Source: an uncultured Clostridia bacterium
GTDB lineage: Bacteria > Bacillota > Clostridia > Lachnospirales > Cellulosilyticaceae
Direction: 5' to 3'
Assembly (NCBI GenBank): GCA_937921505.1
Contig: CAKZUB010000010.1
Location: 89,633 to 153,632, forward strand
Length of the DNA: 64,000 bases
Positions 9,876 to 18,970 of this stretch are shown here, in pieces. The notes beneath the pieces were generated by a model. It searched no databases. It was not told the origin of the DNA and was given only the letters and a program-made list of their open reading frames with translations. Every line of letters starts with the position of its first letter. Positions within the stretch are counted from its first letter, which is position 1. Position numbers and translations under genes: made by a program.

Positions 9876-10154
9876 GTTTCTAAATGCCCAGGAGGAGGAC
9901 TCGAAAGGTCTTATGCTGACTACATAATATACGACAATAATAGAGTATATGACAACTGTAAATGGGGGATATATGGAGGAATGAATATTACATTATCTGT
10001 AAAACCGTATGTACAAAATGGACGTATAATGGTAGGGGTAAGAGATATAGCGACACTCCTTGGCGTAGATAGCAAAAATATCATATGGGATGCTAAAAGC
10101 AAATCCATTTTAATTAAAGCTGTAGATAAAGAAGTAACATTTGGTATAGAATAG
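9876..10154 (+). pseudogene. Remnant of a secreted protein with a copper-amine-oxidase-like repeat
   Basis: One open forward frame (9876-10154) reads through KCPGGGLERSYADYIIYDN and then KPYVQNGRIMVGVRDIATLL and IIWDAKSKSILI before a TAG. The second part is the Cu_amine_oxidN1 (PF07833) fold common in clostridial secreted proteins (consensus pattern Pro-x-x-x-Asn-Gly-Arg-x-Met-Val). The ATG at 9981 abuts its only upstream GGAGG, so it is not a likely functional start. The N-terminus and signal peptide are missing. The parent enzyme is not recognised. Confidence 0.6.
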
Positions 10155-10165
10155 TATGAGTTATC

Positions 10166-10223
10166 AAAATAGAGCCCTAAGAGACTATGAATTCAAATCA
10201 GTCTGTTATTAGGGCTCTATTTT
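10166..10223. terminator. Bidirectional terminator
   Basis: A 15-bp inverted repeat (10166-10180 with 10209-10223) encloses a smaller inner stem (AGACT/AGTCT). T runs flank it on both strands. It lies between forward gene debris and the 3' end of the reverse AraC gene. Confidence 0.8.
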
Positions 10224-10250
10224 AGGTTGCTGATTAAAAAGACGACTTAA

Positions 10251-11090
10251 TCAGTCTTGAAGTCTTTTATATCTACCGGGGGGAACACCTACAACTTTTT
10301 TAAAGCACCTAATAAAACTTGTATAATCTCTAAATCCACAAAGACTAAAGACCTTAGTAACATTAAATCCTTGAGATAAAAGTTTTTTAGCATTAGATAT
10401 TCTTCTCAGTGTTATATATTCATGGATATTGACCCCCATCTCCTTCTTAAAAAGGCGGCTTAAATAAAACCTATTTATATAAAAGATTTTTTCTAATTGA
10501 TCTAAGCTCAGAGGATTATGAATATTTTCCTCTATATAATCTAATAGGGGTACAATCTTTTCTGAAAGGTTAATAGGGTTATCAGATATTTTGGAATTAT
10601 TGAATACTCTATTAAGAAATACCAATAGACTTAGCATGGAAGCTACCTTCAATAGCTCAGCACCAGGTTGAGAGTCTATTTGTCTTTTCTCAATTTCTTC
10701 AAGAATTGTATTTAAATCTTGATGTTCAGTTTCTGACAGGGTAACCTTGTTTCTTTCACCTAGAGATCTCTGTATAAAACAATCAGCTAAGTTAAAGTTT
10801 TTTGAACTTAGCTGATTGATTGCCAAGATGCTAAAGTGTACAAAAATACGTTCATAAGCATCTTCGGGATCATTGAAAGATGGTTTGTGAACCTCAATGT
10901 TATTAACAAATAGTATTTCAGAATTGCTCAAGTTATAAACGTTTTTTTCAACGAGATAAGATAATCTTCCTTTAACAGCGATGACTATTTCGTAAAAGTT
11001 GTGAGTGTGAAAATTCATATTTGTATTTTGAGTATAATCACGGTATAAGATCATTTCTTTTGATAAAAAGTCATAATTAAAGTTTTCCAT
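10251..11090 (-). CDS. AraC family transcriptional regulator
   Basis: Regulator of 279 residues with an N-terminal cupin-like sugar-sensing domain (HTHNFYEIVIAVKG, then FVNNIEVHKPSF) and a C-terminal AraC DNA-binding domain (FYINRFYLSRLFKKEMG, then CGFRDYTSFIRCFKKVVGV, PPGRYK). The start is the ATG at 11090, placed just after AAAGGATGA; an upstream in-frame start at 11126 lacks a ribosome site. It is divergent from the aldo/keto reductase gene with a 223-bp shared upstream region, so control of that gene and of the hydrolases behind it is likely. Confidence 0.88.
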   Translation of the reverse strand: MENFNYDFLSKEMILYRDYTQNTNMNFHTHNFYEIVIAVKGRLSYLVEKNVYNLSNSEILFVNNIEVHKPSFNDPEDAYERIFVHFSILAINQLSSKNFNLADCFIQRSLGERNKVTLSETEHQDLNTILEEIEKRQIDSQPGAELLKVASMLSLLVFLNRVFNNSKISDNPINLSEKIVPLLDYIEENIHNPLSLDQLEKIFYINRFYLSRLFKKEMGVNIHEYITLRRISNAKKLLSQGFNVTKVFSLCGFRDYTSFIRCFKKVVGVPPGRYKRLQD

Positions 11091-11313
11091 AAAATCATCC
11101 TTTAATAAAGTCAAAAAATGCAACATTTATAGTTAATAAAGTTATATACTGCAAGGACTGAAGTGTTAGTTTATTATATAATATAAGTAGGTTTAAGTCA
11201 ATTTGCTTTTTAATTACTATATATCACTTATTGCATTTTGTGATGTATAAATGACAGGGTAGAAATGCGAAATTAAAATATAATCTAAGAAATGGATAAA
11301 GGAGACGGTATTT

Positions 11314-12270
11314 ATGAATTACAGAAAAGTTGGTAAGTGGGGCGTAAAGGTAAGTGAATTAGGTTTTGGAACCTATCTAAATGTTGGACACAAGATTGAT
11401 GAAGAAACCTCTAAAGAATTGATAAGAACGGCGTATGAAAGTGGTGTCAATTTCTTTGATACAGCGGATGCTTATAACAATGGTCAAGCAGAAGAAATGC
11501 TTGGTAAATGTGTTAAAGATTACAGGAGAGAAAGTCTTTTTATACTGACAAAGCTTTTTTGGGATATGGGTTCTAGTCCAAATGATTCCGGATTATCTGC
11601 AAAACATATTCATGAAGGGTGTGCTGCAAGCTTAAAAAGATTAGGAATGGACTATTTAGATGTGCTGATGTGCCATAGACCTGATCCTAATACCCCTATA
11701 GAAGAAACGATATGGGCAATGGAGGATTTAATACGCCAAGGCAAAATTCTATATTGGGGAGTTAGTGAATGGTCTCCTATCCAAATCATTAGGGCACAGC
11801 AAGTTGTAAAAGAGCTTGGGGCAAGGCCAATTGCTATTAATGAACCTCGGTATAGTTTGCTTTATAGACAACCAGAAAAGGAATTATTTTCTGTAACAAA
11901 AGAGGAGGGAATAGGAAATGTTGTATTTTCACCACTTGCTAATGGGCTTTTAACAGGAAAGTATCTTCCGGGTGCAAATCCTCCAAGTGACTCAAGAGCT
12001 GCTGATAGCCAAATAAATGGATTTATGATGAATACTTTCTATTCGGAAGAAAATAAAATCAAAGGACAAGAACTTATAAAACTTGCAAGTGAGCTTGGTG
12101 TTACAGCCCCGCAGCTTGCTATTGCTTGGTGTTTAAAAAGAAAAGAAGTATCTAGTGTTATACTAGGCGCGACAAGGGTTAATCAGCTAAAAGAAACTTT
12201 AAAAGCTAGTGAAGTTCAAATTCCTGATGATTTAGCGGCAAAACTTGATAAATTATATCCTATGAGCTAA
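11314..12270 (+). CDS. Aldo/keto reductase (Kv-beta/YghZ-like)
   Basis: NAD(P)H-dependent carbonyl reductase of 318 residues with a complete (beta/alpha)8 barrel. The catalytic tetrad is visible: Asp in FFDTADAYNNG, its Tyr, Lys in ILTKLFW and His in VLMCHRPDP. The C-terminal cofactor site reads SSVILGATRVNQLKE. The opening (YRKVGKWGVKVSELGFGTYL) matches the voltage-gated-channel-beta-subunit-like subgroup. AAAGGAG precedes the ATG. Placed before GH2 and GH42 enzymes, it may interconvert a released sugar and its alcohol or keto form; this role is inferred. Confidence 0.88.
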   Translation: MNYRKVGKWGVKVSELGFGTYLNVGHKIDEETSKELIRTAYESGVNFFDTADAYNNGQAEEMLGKCVKDYRRESLFILTKLFWDMGSSPNDSGLSAKHIHEGCAASLKRLGMDYLDVLMCHRPDPNTPIEETIWAMEDLIRQGKILYWGVSEWSPIQIIRAQQVVKELGARPIAINEPRYSLLYRQPEKELFSVTKEEGIGNVVFSPLANGLLTGKYLPGANPPSDSRAADSQINGFMMNTFYSEENKIKGQELIKLASELGVTAPQLAIAWCLKRKEVSSVILGATRVNQLKETLKASEVQIPDDLAAKLDKLYPMS

Positions 12271-12309
12271 ACGAATTTAATAATGAAATTTATAAAAAGT
12301 TTCGTTTAG
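12267..12309 (+). terminator. Possible weak hairpin after the aldo/keto reductase
   Basis: A 9-bp inverted repeat (12267-12275 with 12301-12309) overlaps the stop codon. The loop is long and no T run follows at once, so it may only reduce read-through into the GH2 gene. Confidence 0.4.
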
Positions 12310-12353
12310 GCATATCATTTTCCAGTTAAGCGAGCAGAAAGGAGAAGTGCCAA

Positions 12354-14873
12354 ATGAAAGAAGTTATTTTATTAAGCGATGGATGGGAAATAACGCAATA
12401 CAAACCTATTGAAAAACTAAACAAAAAGGAAATTGAACAGCTTAGTAATACAACTAGCTTACAAGATAATGAATGGTTTAAAACAAAATTACCTGCACAA
12501 GTTCATGAGATTCTTATAAGTTATGATAAGATAAAAGATCCTTCAGTAACCTTGGATTATGAAGCGTGTCTCTGGGTGACTGATTGTGACTGGATCTATA
12601 GGGGGATGTTTAAAAATTCTAAAGGTAGTGAAAAGACATACCTCTATTTTAAGGGGCTCGATACACTTGTGGATATCTATCTTAATGGTGAACATATTGC
12701 CTATCATGATAATATGTTTTTGCCGTTAAGAGTAGATGTTACGGATAAAATAAAGGATGAAAACATTTTGCTGCTTCACTTTCACTCTGTTTTTGAGTAC
12801 ATGAAGCATCTTGATATATGTGCCAAATGGCAAGGAAAAATAGAGTCTAAAAAGTTTCTTAGAAAAGCCCCAGAAGATGTAGGGGATTTTCTTGGAGCAA
12901 AACCCTATCTTGCACCTGTGGGCGTATTTGATACGATAGAAATAGAACATATTGACGTAGCAGAAATATCTTATATCAACGTAGATTATGAGTTATCATC
13001 TAACTATGAAAGTGCTGATTTAGCTTTAGAGATTGAAGGAAATAGTTTTCAGGCAAATATAATGTTAGAAATTGAAGTTGTTGATCCTTATGGAAGAGTA
13101 GCTGAAAAACTGCATCATGAAGTCAAGGGGTTAAAATCAGAAAACTGGAAAGCAAACTTAACTATAGCATTAGATCATATAAAATTATGGTGGCCTAGAG
13201 GGTATGGGGATCAGCCGCTTTATGAAATCATTACAAAGATTTATGTACAAGGCAGTCTAAAAGACAGCAAGAGTAAGAAAATAGGATTTAGAGATATAAA
13301 AATGGTTGGGCCCTTTGACTATCTTATAAATGATAAGAAAGTCAAACTTTGGGGAGTAAACCTTGTATCAATTGATGGGATCACACATTGTTGGAATCAG
13401 GATAGAGCTTTCCAACTATTAGATTTAGCCCAGAACTGTCATTCTAATACTATTAGAGTTTGGGGTGGTGCAGAGCCGCACTCAGAGAAGCTTTATGATG
13501 AATGTGATAGAAGAGGTATTTTGGTATGGTTTGAGTTTTATCACATATGGGGAATGTATCCGGATAGTGATGAATTTAGAGAGAAATGCCGATTGGAATC
13601 CACGTATATTGTAAAAAAACTTAGACACCATTCCTCTATTCTTCTATGGTGTGGTGGAAATGAAAACTTCATGGGAACAGAATGTGACAGTTCTGAGGAA
13701 AGCTATATTGGAACAAGTATTTTTAAAGAAGATTATAAAAAAGTTTGTAATACATTAGATCCTAAAAGATATTATCATATAAATTCTCCTTTTGGAGGAG
13801 ATTATACAAATGATCCATTACAAGGAGATACACATGGCTATACACACGTGTATTATGTACCCGAAGCAGATTATCCTGTTATGCTAAGTGAGAATACAAG
13901 AATCTCTATACCAGTGCTAAGAAGTATGAAAAAAGCAATTGGAGAGGACAAACTTTGGCCAGAGAGTTATTCAAGTATGGTATGTAGTCCTGACGAGATG
14001 CCACTGCCAGAATCTTGGCATAATATTTCAACTGGAGGTATTCTTCCTAGAATAAAGAATATAGAGAAATTTTATGATGCTAAAACACCAGAGGGGTTAA
14101 TCTATAAATTTGGTGCGGCAAGATCTTTGCATTTAAGGGAAACAGTAGAACGATGTCGAAGAGGTCGTTCATCACAAGAGCCTTTAGGTGAAAGGCGTTG
14201 CAAAGGGCATTATATGTGGAAATTTAATGATACATGGCCGCAGGTTTGTTGTAGTATGCTTGATTACTACCTAGAACCCTATATGCCATACTATGCCTTG
14301 AAAAGAGCGCATGTCCCCCTCTTATTGTCTTTTGATGTGGAAAATTCGATTTATTTATGGGTTGTAAATGATACGGCTAAATATAGCGAAGGGACTTTAG
14401 TATTCCAACTTTTCGATATGGATAAGAATAAAGTTATCAGCGAAAGGTCAAGCGATGTTATTATTCCACAAGGTGAATCAAGAGTTATTATGGACCTTAA
14501 TTACTTAGGACAATTTAATAGACATTTTATTTTATTTGCTTATTATAGAAATCGCAATGGAGAAATAATTGCCAGAACTAATGAAATACTAGATATAGAA
14601 AGAAATATGAAGTTCCCTCATGCAAACCTTGAACTTAAATGCCATGAAGATATTCTAGAAATTACATCAGATCAATTTGCAAGGTGTATAGAACTTACAG
14701 GTAATGAAGATGGCAATGAATTTGGCTGGATATTTGAGGATAACTATTTTGATTTACTTCCTGGAGAGATAAAAAAAGTTAAAATTATGGGAGCTCATAA
14801 AAAAGGAATTATCACTGCTAAGCCTTATTACTCATCAAGTTCCTCCATCATTATACCTAAGCTATTCGCTTAG
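12354..14873 (+). CDS. GH2 beta-mannosidase-like glycoside hydrolase
   Basis: Large hydrolase of 839 residues with no signal peptide, so cytoplasmic. An N-terminal jelly-roll sugar-binding domain (WIYRGMF, VDIYLNGEHIAYHDNMF) is followed by an immunoglobulin-like domain and a TIM barrel. The acid/base Glu437 sits in WCGGNEN and the probable nucleophile Glu513 in MLSENTR. The tract IRVWGGAEPHSEKLYDECD is typical of GH2 beta-mannosidases. It should remove beta-mannose from the non-reducing ends of imported manno-oligosaccharides. AAAGGAGAAG lies before the ATG. The gene meets the reverse AraC gene tail to tail with 4 bp overlap. Confidence 0.87.
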   Translation: MKEVILLSDGWEITQYKPIEKLNKKEIEQLSNTTSLQDNEWFKTKLPAQVHEILISYDKIKDPSVTLDYEACLWVTDCDWIYRGMFKNSKGSEKTYLYFKGLDTLVDIYLNGEHIAYHDNMFLPLRVDVTDKIKDENILLLHFHSVFEYMKHLDICAKWQGKIESKKFLRKAPEDVGDFLGAKPYLAPVGVFDTIEIEHIDVAEISYINVDYELSSNYESADLALEIEGNSFQANIMLEIEVVDPYGRVAEKLHHEVKGLKSENWKANLTIALDHIKLWWPRGYGDQPLYEIITKIYVQGSLKDSKSKKIGFRDIKMVGPFDYLINDKKVKLWGVNLVSIDGITHCWNQDRAFQLLDLAQNCHSNTIRVWGGAEPHSEKLYDECDRRGILVWFEFYHIWGMYPDSDEFREKCRLESTYIVKKLRHHSSILLWCGGNENFMGTECDSSEESYIGTSIFKEDYKKVCNTLDPKRYYHINSPFGGDYTNDPLQGDTHGYTHVYYVPEADYPVMLSENTRISIPVLRSMKKAIGEDKLWPESYSSMVCSPDEMPLPESWHNISTGGILPRIKNIEKFYDAKTPEGLIYKFGAARSLHLRETVERCRRGRSSQEPLGERRCKGHYMWKFNDTWPQVCCSMLDYYLEPYMPYYALKRAHVPLLLSFDVENSIYLWVVNDTAKYSEGTLVFQLFDMDKNKVISERSSDVIIPQGESRVIMDLNYLGQFNRHFILFAYYRNRNGEIIARTNEILDIERNMKFPHANLELKCHEDILEITSDQFARCIELTGNEDGNEFGWIFEDNYFDLLPGEIKKVKIMGAHKKGIITAKPYYSSSSSIIIPKLFA

Positions 14874-14885
14874 GTATAATTTTTA
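14851..14885 (+). terminator. Terminator inside the 3' end of the GH2 gene
   Basis: A 12-bp perfect stem (14851-14862 with 14868-14879) with a 5-base loop is followed by a T run at 14881-14885. It contains the stop codons of both converging genes. Confidence 0.8.
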
Positions 14886-15727
14886 TGACTGTTGCGTTGT
14901 CGAAATGCCTTTGGTGTTGCACAATAAGTAAGTTTGAAACACTCATAGAAATAACTTAGATTACCAAAGCCACTATCATAGCAGATGTCTATTATTTTTT
15001 TGTTAGTATGAATCAATTGATTCGCAGCATAATTAAGACGTAAGTTTTTAATGTAATCTGTTGGAGTAACGCCTAGCTGTTTTTTAAATGTTCGGCTTAA
15101 ATGTTCTCGCGTTGTGGGGGACAATTCTAAAAGCCTTTTAATGCCAATAGTAAAATTATTTATTTCGGACATTTCATCACAGAGATCTTTTAGCCAGGAA
15201 TGGGGAAAAGAATTGCCTTTTTTATTAATAAAATTAGTGAAATGAGTCATCAGTTCAAAAAGCAAAAGCTTTAAGTTTTGTGTTAACTGAAAACCATTAG
15301 GTTCTGAAATAGAAAGTATATTATAAAAACGATTGTAGAGATGTTCAGTTTCTGTCTTAGTTATAGATAAAATGAAGGGATACTTTTCATTAAGTAACAG
15401 ATCAATAGCTTTATTATCTCCTAAATATATTTTTAAAGGATTAAAGACTTCAGGTTTAATCCATAATCTAACAAAGACACAAGGTTCACTTGTTGCCTGT
15501 GAATATTTATGCACATCATCTGGGCGTATAAGAACTACTGTGCCTTTTCCCATGCAATGAATCTTACCATTTACTATATGTTTCATTTCCCCAGATACAA
15601 TAAGAAAAATTTCATAAAAATCATGACAATGATACTGCACGACATAATCAATTCTATTGATTATGTCGTGTCTTATTAAAGTGTTGGGATTATCATTATT
15701 ACTCAAATTATATCTTGGAAAGTCCAT
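14870..15727 (-). CDS. AraC family transcriptional regulator
   Basis: Regulator of 285 residues. The N-terminal cupin domain reads YHCHDFYEIFLIVSGEMKHI with the arm RPDDVHKYS; the C-terminal AraC module ends in FGNLSYFYECFKL and TPKAFRQR. The ATG at 15727 is preceded by AGGAGGT at 15737-15743 (reverse strand), while the ATG at 15763 has no site. It is divergent from the GH42 gene at 15879, which it probably controls with the genes behind it. The first DNA-binding helix pair is less canonical (TTREHLSRTFKKQLG) but complete. Confidence 0.87.
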   Translation of the reverse strand: MDFPRYNLSNNDNPNTLIRHDIINRIDYVVQYHCHDFYEIFLIVSGEMKHIVNGKIHCMGKGTVVLIRPDDVHKYSQATSEPCVFVRLWIKPEVFNPLKIYLGDNKAIDLLLNEKYPFILSITKTETEHLYNRFYNILSISEPNGFQLTQNLKLLLFELMTHFTNFINKKGNSFPHSWLKDLCDEMSEINNFTIGIKRLLELSPTTREHLSRTFKKQLGVTPTDYIKNLRLNYAANQLIHTNKKIIDICYDSGFGNLSYFYECFKLTYCATPKAFRQRNSHKNYT

Positions 15728-15878
15728 AGCTAATTTACCTCCTATGATTGCTGCTAATATCACTGTAGCATAAAAATTAAGTCATTTCAACCGAAGAAGT
15801 CTGTAAAAATTGAAGGTATAATGATAGTATCTTCAATTTAACCTTACGTATATAACTAAATCATAGATGGAGGTAAAT

Positions 15879-18002
15879 ATGGACAATACAAATCACCCCT
15901 TTATTAATATTGGTGCAGTATATTTTAGGAAATCAGCACCACCAAAAGAGGATTGGGAAAGAGATTACAAGAGAGCAAAATTGGACGGTCATACGATTTT
16001 CAGACATTGGTTTAGCTGGAATGCCATTGAAGTTGAGCCAAATGTTTTCGATTGGGAGGATTATGATAGGCAGTTAGATTTAGCTGCACAATATGGCATA
16101 GATACAATTATAGCAGAAATGATCATCGATACGCCTGAATGGCTTAATCATAAGCACCTAGATGCCAGAATTGAAGCGGCAGATGGTAGCAAGAGGGTTA
16201 GTGAAATGCACGGTAGTTGTGCAACGGGTGGTCATTACTGCATGTGTTTGGATCATAAGGAAGTGGAACTAGCGGCGAAAAATTTTCTAACAACAATGGC
16301 AATAAGGTATAAGGACCATCCAGGGTTGATGGGTTATGACATTTGGAATGAGGCTACCTTATACGACCCTAAAAGGTTTTGTTATTGCCCAGCTACACAG
16401 GAACGATTTAGAGCATGGTTAAAGCTGAAATATAAAGATATTAAAGCTTTAGGTCAAGCTTGGGGAAGATATAGCCTAACGGATTGGGCACAAGCTGAAC
16501 TCCCAAGAACCTTTAACTTGTATCCAGAAGTTTTTGATGCCATTGCTTTTTGGAATGACAATGCATTTTATTGGATGAAATGGAGAAGAGACATTTTAAA
16601 GAGTGTTGATCCAGAACATTTGGTGGTGTCTCATGGAAATTCAAGAAGTTTTAACGATATTGCAACAAGCTGTGGTGATGATTGGCGCGCTGCACTACAA
16701 TCCGATATTTTTGGTTATACCTATTATTATGGGATTGCATGTCATCCTTTAATGGCAGGGGACATCATTCGGAGTGCCTCAAAGGGTAAAGCGTTTTGGA
16801 GAGCTGAAGCTATTGGAAACTCTATTTGGGCAGACAGAAAACCAATAGGGCGCTACCAATCAGAAAAAGATCAAATGTCCTATCCTGAAAATATACGTTT
16901 GGATTTTATGCTTACCTTAGCTACGGGCGCTAGTGGGTATATGACGCCCCGCTGGAGACCACTGCTGGATGGTCCGCTTTTTGGAGCGTTTGGCTGGTAT
17001 GGGATGGATGGAAGCCAAACAGAGCGTTCAGAAATGGTAGCATCTTTAGCAAAGTGGTGTAATGATAGCAGCCCAGGAGCACTCTGGAAGGCAAGGCCAA
17101 TGAAAGGTGAAGTGGCGATTTTAATTCTAGAAGAGGCTCAAATATTTGGGTTTATTCAATCAGGAATCAACGATTATTACAATCACTATTATGGGCAATG
17201 TATTCAAGGTGCCTATGAAGCCTTAATGGATGCTGATATTCAATGCGACTTTGTTCGAATGGAGGATATTGACGCGTATGATTTAATCTATGTACCCTAT
17301 CCCGTAGCTATTCCTGATGAAAAAATGCAAAAGATAAAATCATGGATCAGTAACGGTGGACATCTGGTCGCTGAAGGTTGTTTTGGTTATTTTAATGGTC
17401 ATGGGCATGCCCATAGTACTCAACCGAATAGAGGTTATGAAGAAGTATTTGGATGTAGAGAAAAAGCAGTTTCCTTTGCTCCGGATCGCTGGAACGAATT
17501 GACCTTCTCAGTAGAAAGTCAAAAACATGAACAAGCTGACCTTGTTGGAGGGGGACTTTACCGTCAGGCATACGAAGTCACGACGGGCACACCTGTTGGT
17601 CATTATGAGGACGGAAGTGTTGCTTGTGTGGCACACGACTATGGAAAGGGTTCTGTTAGAATTGTTGGAACAATGCCAAGTTATTCCTATAAAAAATCAC
17701 CTACCCACAATACAAAACGTTGGTTTGCAACACTACTCGCATTCATTGGCAAAAAACAGCGCCTTCAAGTCAATCAAAAAGAGGTGATTGCTAGGCCTTG
17801 GACCGATGGAAAGGATACCTATCTTTGGGTAGTGAATCAAAATCAGAAAGATCTTACTGTAGAAATAAAGCTGAATACAGAGTGCATCCGGTATAAAAAG
17901 AGTCTGTTAATCAAAGGTTTTGGAGACATCTCTGATAGTAATGGAATCTTGACTTTACAAGTCTTAGGAAGAGATGCGACTATTGTTAAATTAGAACTGT
18001 AA
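15879..18002 (+). CDS. GH42-type beta-galactosidase-like glycoside hydrolase
   Basis: Cytoplasmic hydrolase of 707 residues. The TIM barrel carries the acid/base Glu158 in YDIWNEA and the likely nucleophile Glu310 in FWRAEAIG. A Cys/His cluster near residues 114-171 (GSCATG, CMC, CYC) fits the zinc site of GH42. A glutamine-amidotransferase-like middle domain (YDLIYVPYPVAIP, GGHLVAEG) and a beta-sandwich follow. GGAGG at 15869-15873 sets the ATG at 15879; the ATG at 15867 overlaps the ribosome site. Classic substrates are beta-galactosides, but several GH42-like enzymes act on other linkages, so the substrate is open. Confidence 0.85.
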   Translation: MDNTNHPFINIGAVYFRKSAPPKEDWERDYKRAKLDGHTIFRHWFSWNAIEVEPNVFDWEDYDRQLDLAAQYGIDTIIAEMIIDTPEWLNHKHLDARIEAADGSKRVSEMHGSCATGGHYCMCLDHKEVELAAKNFLTTMAIRYKDHPGLMGYDIWNEATLYDPKRFCYCPATQERFRAWLKLKYKDIKALGQAWGRYSLTDWAQAELPRTFNLYPEVFDAIAFWNDNAFYWMKWRRDILKSVDPEHLVVSHGNSRSFNDIATSCGDDWRAALQSDIFGYTYYYGIACHPLMAGDIIRSASKGKAFWRAEAIGNSIWADRKPIGRYQSEKDQMSYPENIRLDFMLTLATGASGYMTPRWRPLLDGPLFGAFGWYGMDGSQTERSEMVASLAKWCNDSSPGALWKARPMKGEVAILILEEAQIFGFIQSGINDYYNHYYGQCIQGAYEALMDADIQCDFVRMEDIDAYDLIYVPYPVAIPDEKMQKIKSWISNGGHLVAEGCFGYFNGHGHAHSTQPNRGYEEVFGCREKAVSFAPDRWNELTFSVESQKHEQADLVGGGLYRQAYEVTTGTPVGHYEDGSVACVAHDYGKGSVRIVGTMPSYSYKKSPTHNTKRWFATLLAFIGKKQRLQVNQKEVIARPWTDGKDTYLWVVNQNQKDLTVEIKLNTECIRYKKSLLIKGFGDISDSNGILTLQVLGRDATIVKLEL

Positions 18003-18032
18003 AATATGAATCTATAAGAGGAGGATATAAGA

Positions 18033-18944
18033 ATGATAGAATCTATGTACAAATTTATGAAGGTTGGGCTTATTCATTTTATGGCCTATCCCTCGACCAT
18101 AAAAGGTGAGGGTGACATTCTAGAAACGATCAGAAGTATTGCAGAGGACAGTTATTTTAATGCAATTGAAATAACTTGGATTAAAGATGAAGTGATCCGA
18201 GAGCAGGTTAAGAAAATACTAGCGACCTCCCATATGACAGTAGCATATGGTGCGCAACCCAGACTTCTAACTACGGGATTAAATATCAATAACCTCCATG
18301 AAACAGGCCGTCAAGAGGCATTAAAAACATTAAAAGAGGGTATTGATGAAGCTTATGAAATGGGAGCAAAAGGCTTTGCATTTTTAAGTGGAAATTATGA
18401 AGAAAGCACAAAGGAAGAGGCTTTTCAAGCATTAGTAGCATCCACAAAGGAACTATGTGCCTATGCAAAAGTTAAAGGGGATATGAAGATTGTACTAGAA
18501 ATTTTTGATTATGATATCGATAAAAAAAGTCTTATTGGACCTGCTGAGCTTGCTAAGAGATATGCTGAGGAAGTTAGGAAAGAGTATGATAATTTTGGCT
18601 TGATGGTGGACTTAAGTCACTTGCTGCTCATTCGTGAAACAGCAAAAGAAGCGATTTTACCTATTAAGGAGTATTTAGTCCATGCGCATATGGGAAATTG
18701 TGTTGTTAAAGACAAGCAATTACCTGGTTACGGCGATGCACATCCACGTTTTGGTTTCCCAGGAGGGGAAAATGATGTGGATGAGTTGGTTGAATTTTTA
18801 AGAGTATTAATGGAAATTGGTTTTTTAAATGAAAAGAACCCACCTATCGTAAGTTTCGAGGTCAAGCCTTATGGAGATGAGGAACCAAAGTGTGTTATTA
18901 GCAATTCAAAAAGAACACTCAATGAAGCGTGGGCAAAAGTATAA
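18033..18944 (+). CDS. Sugar phosphate isomerase/epimerase (xylose isomerase-like TIM barrel)
   Basis: TIM-barrel protein of 303 residues from the AP endonuclease 2 superfamily. Recognisable pieces are AIEITWIKDE, GFAFLSGN, VLEIFDYD, GLMVDLSHLLL, HAHMGNCV and VSFEVKPYG; the Glu, Asp, His and Glu ligands of the metal site are all present. It sits 30 bp after the GH42 gene behind GAGGAGG and before a 2-hydroxyacid dehydrogenase, so it probably isomerises a sugar or sugar acid from that hydrolase. In-frame ATGs at 18045 and 18057 are alternatives. The exact substrate cannot be told from sequence. Confidence 0.8.
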   Translation: MIESMYKFMKVGLIHFMAYPSTIKGEGDILETIRSIAEDSYFNAIEITWIKDEVIREQVKKILATSHMTVAYGAQPRLLTTGLNINNLHETGRQEALKTLKEGIDEAYEMGAKGFAFLSGNYEESTKEEAFQALVASTKELCAYAKVKGDMKIVLEIFDYDIDKKSLIGPAELAKRYAEEVRKEYDNFGLMVDLSHLLLIRETAKEAILPIKEYLVHAHMGNCVVKDKQLPGYGDAHPRFGFPGGENDVDELVEFLRVLMEIGFLNEKNPPIVSFEVKPYGDEEPKCVISNSKRTLNEAWAKV

Positions 18945-18970
18945 TAAAATAAGTAATGGAGGATTACCCA

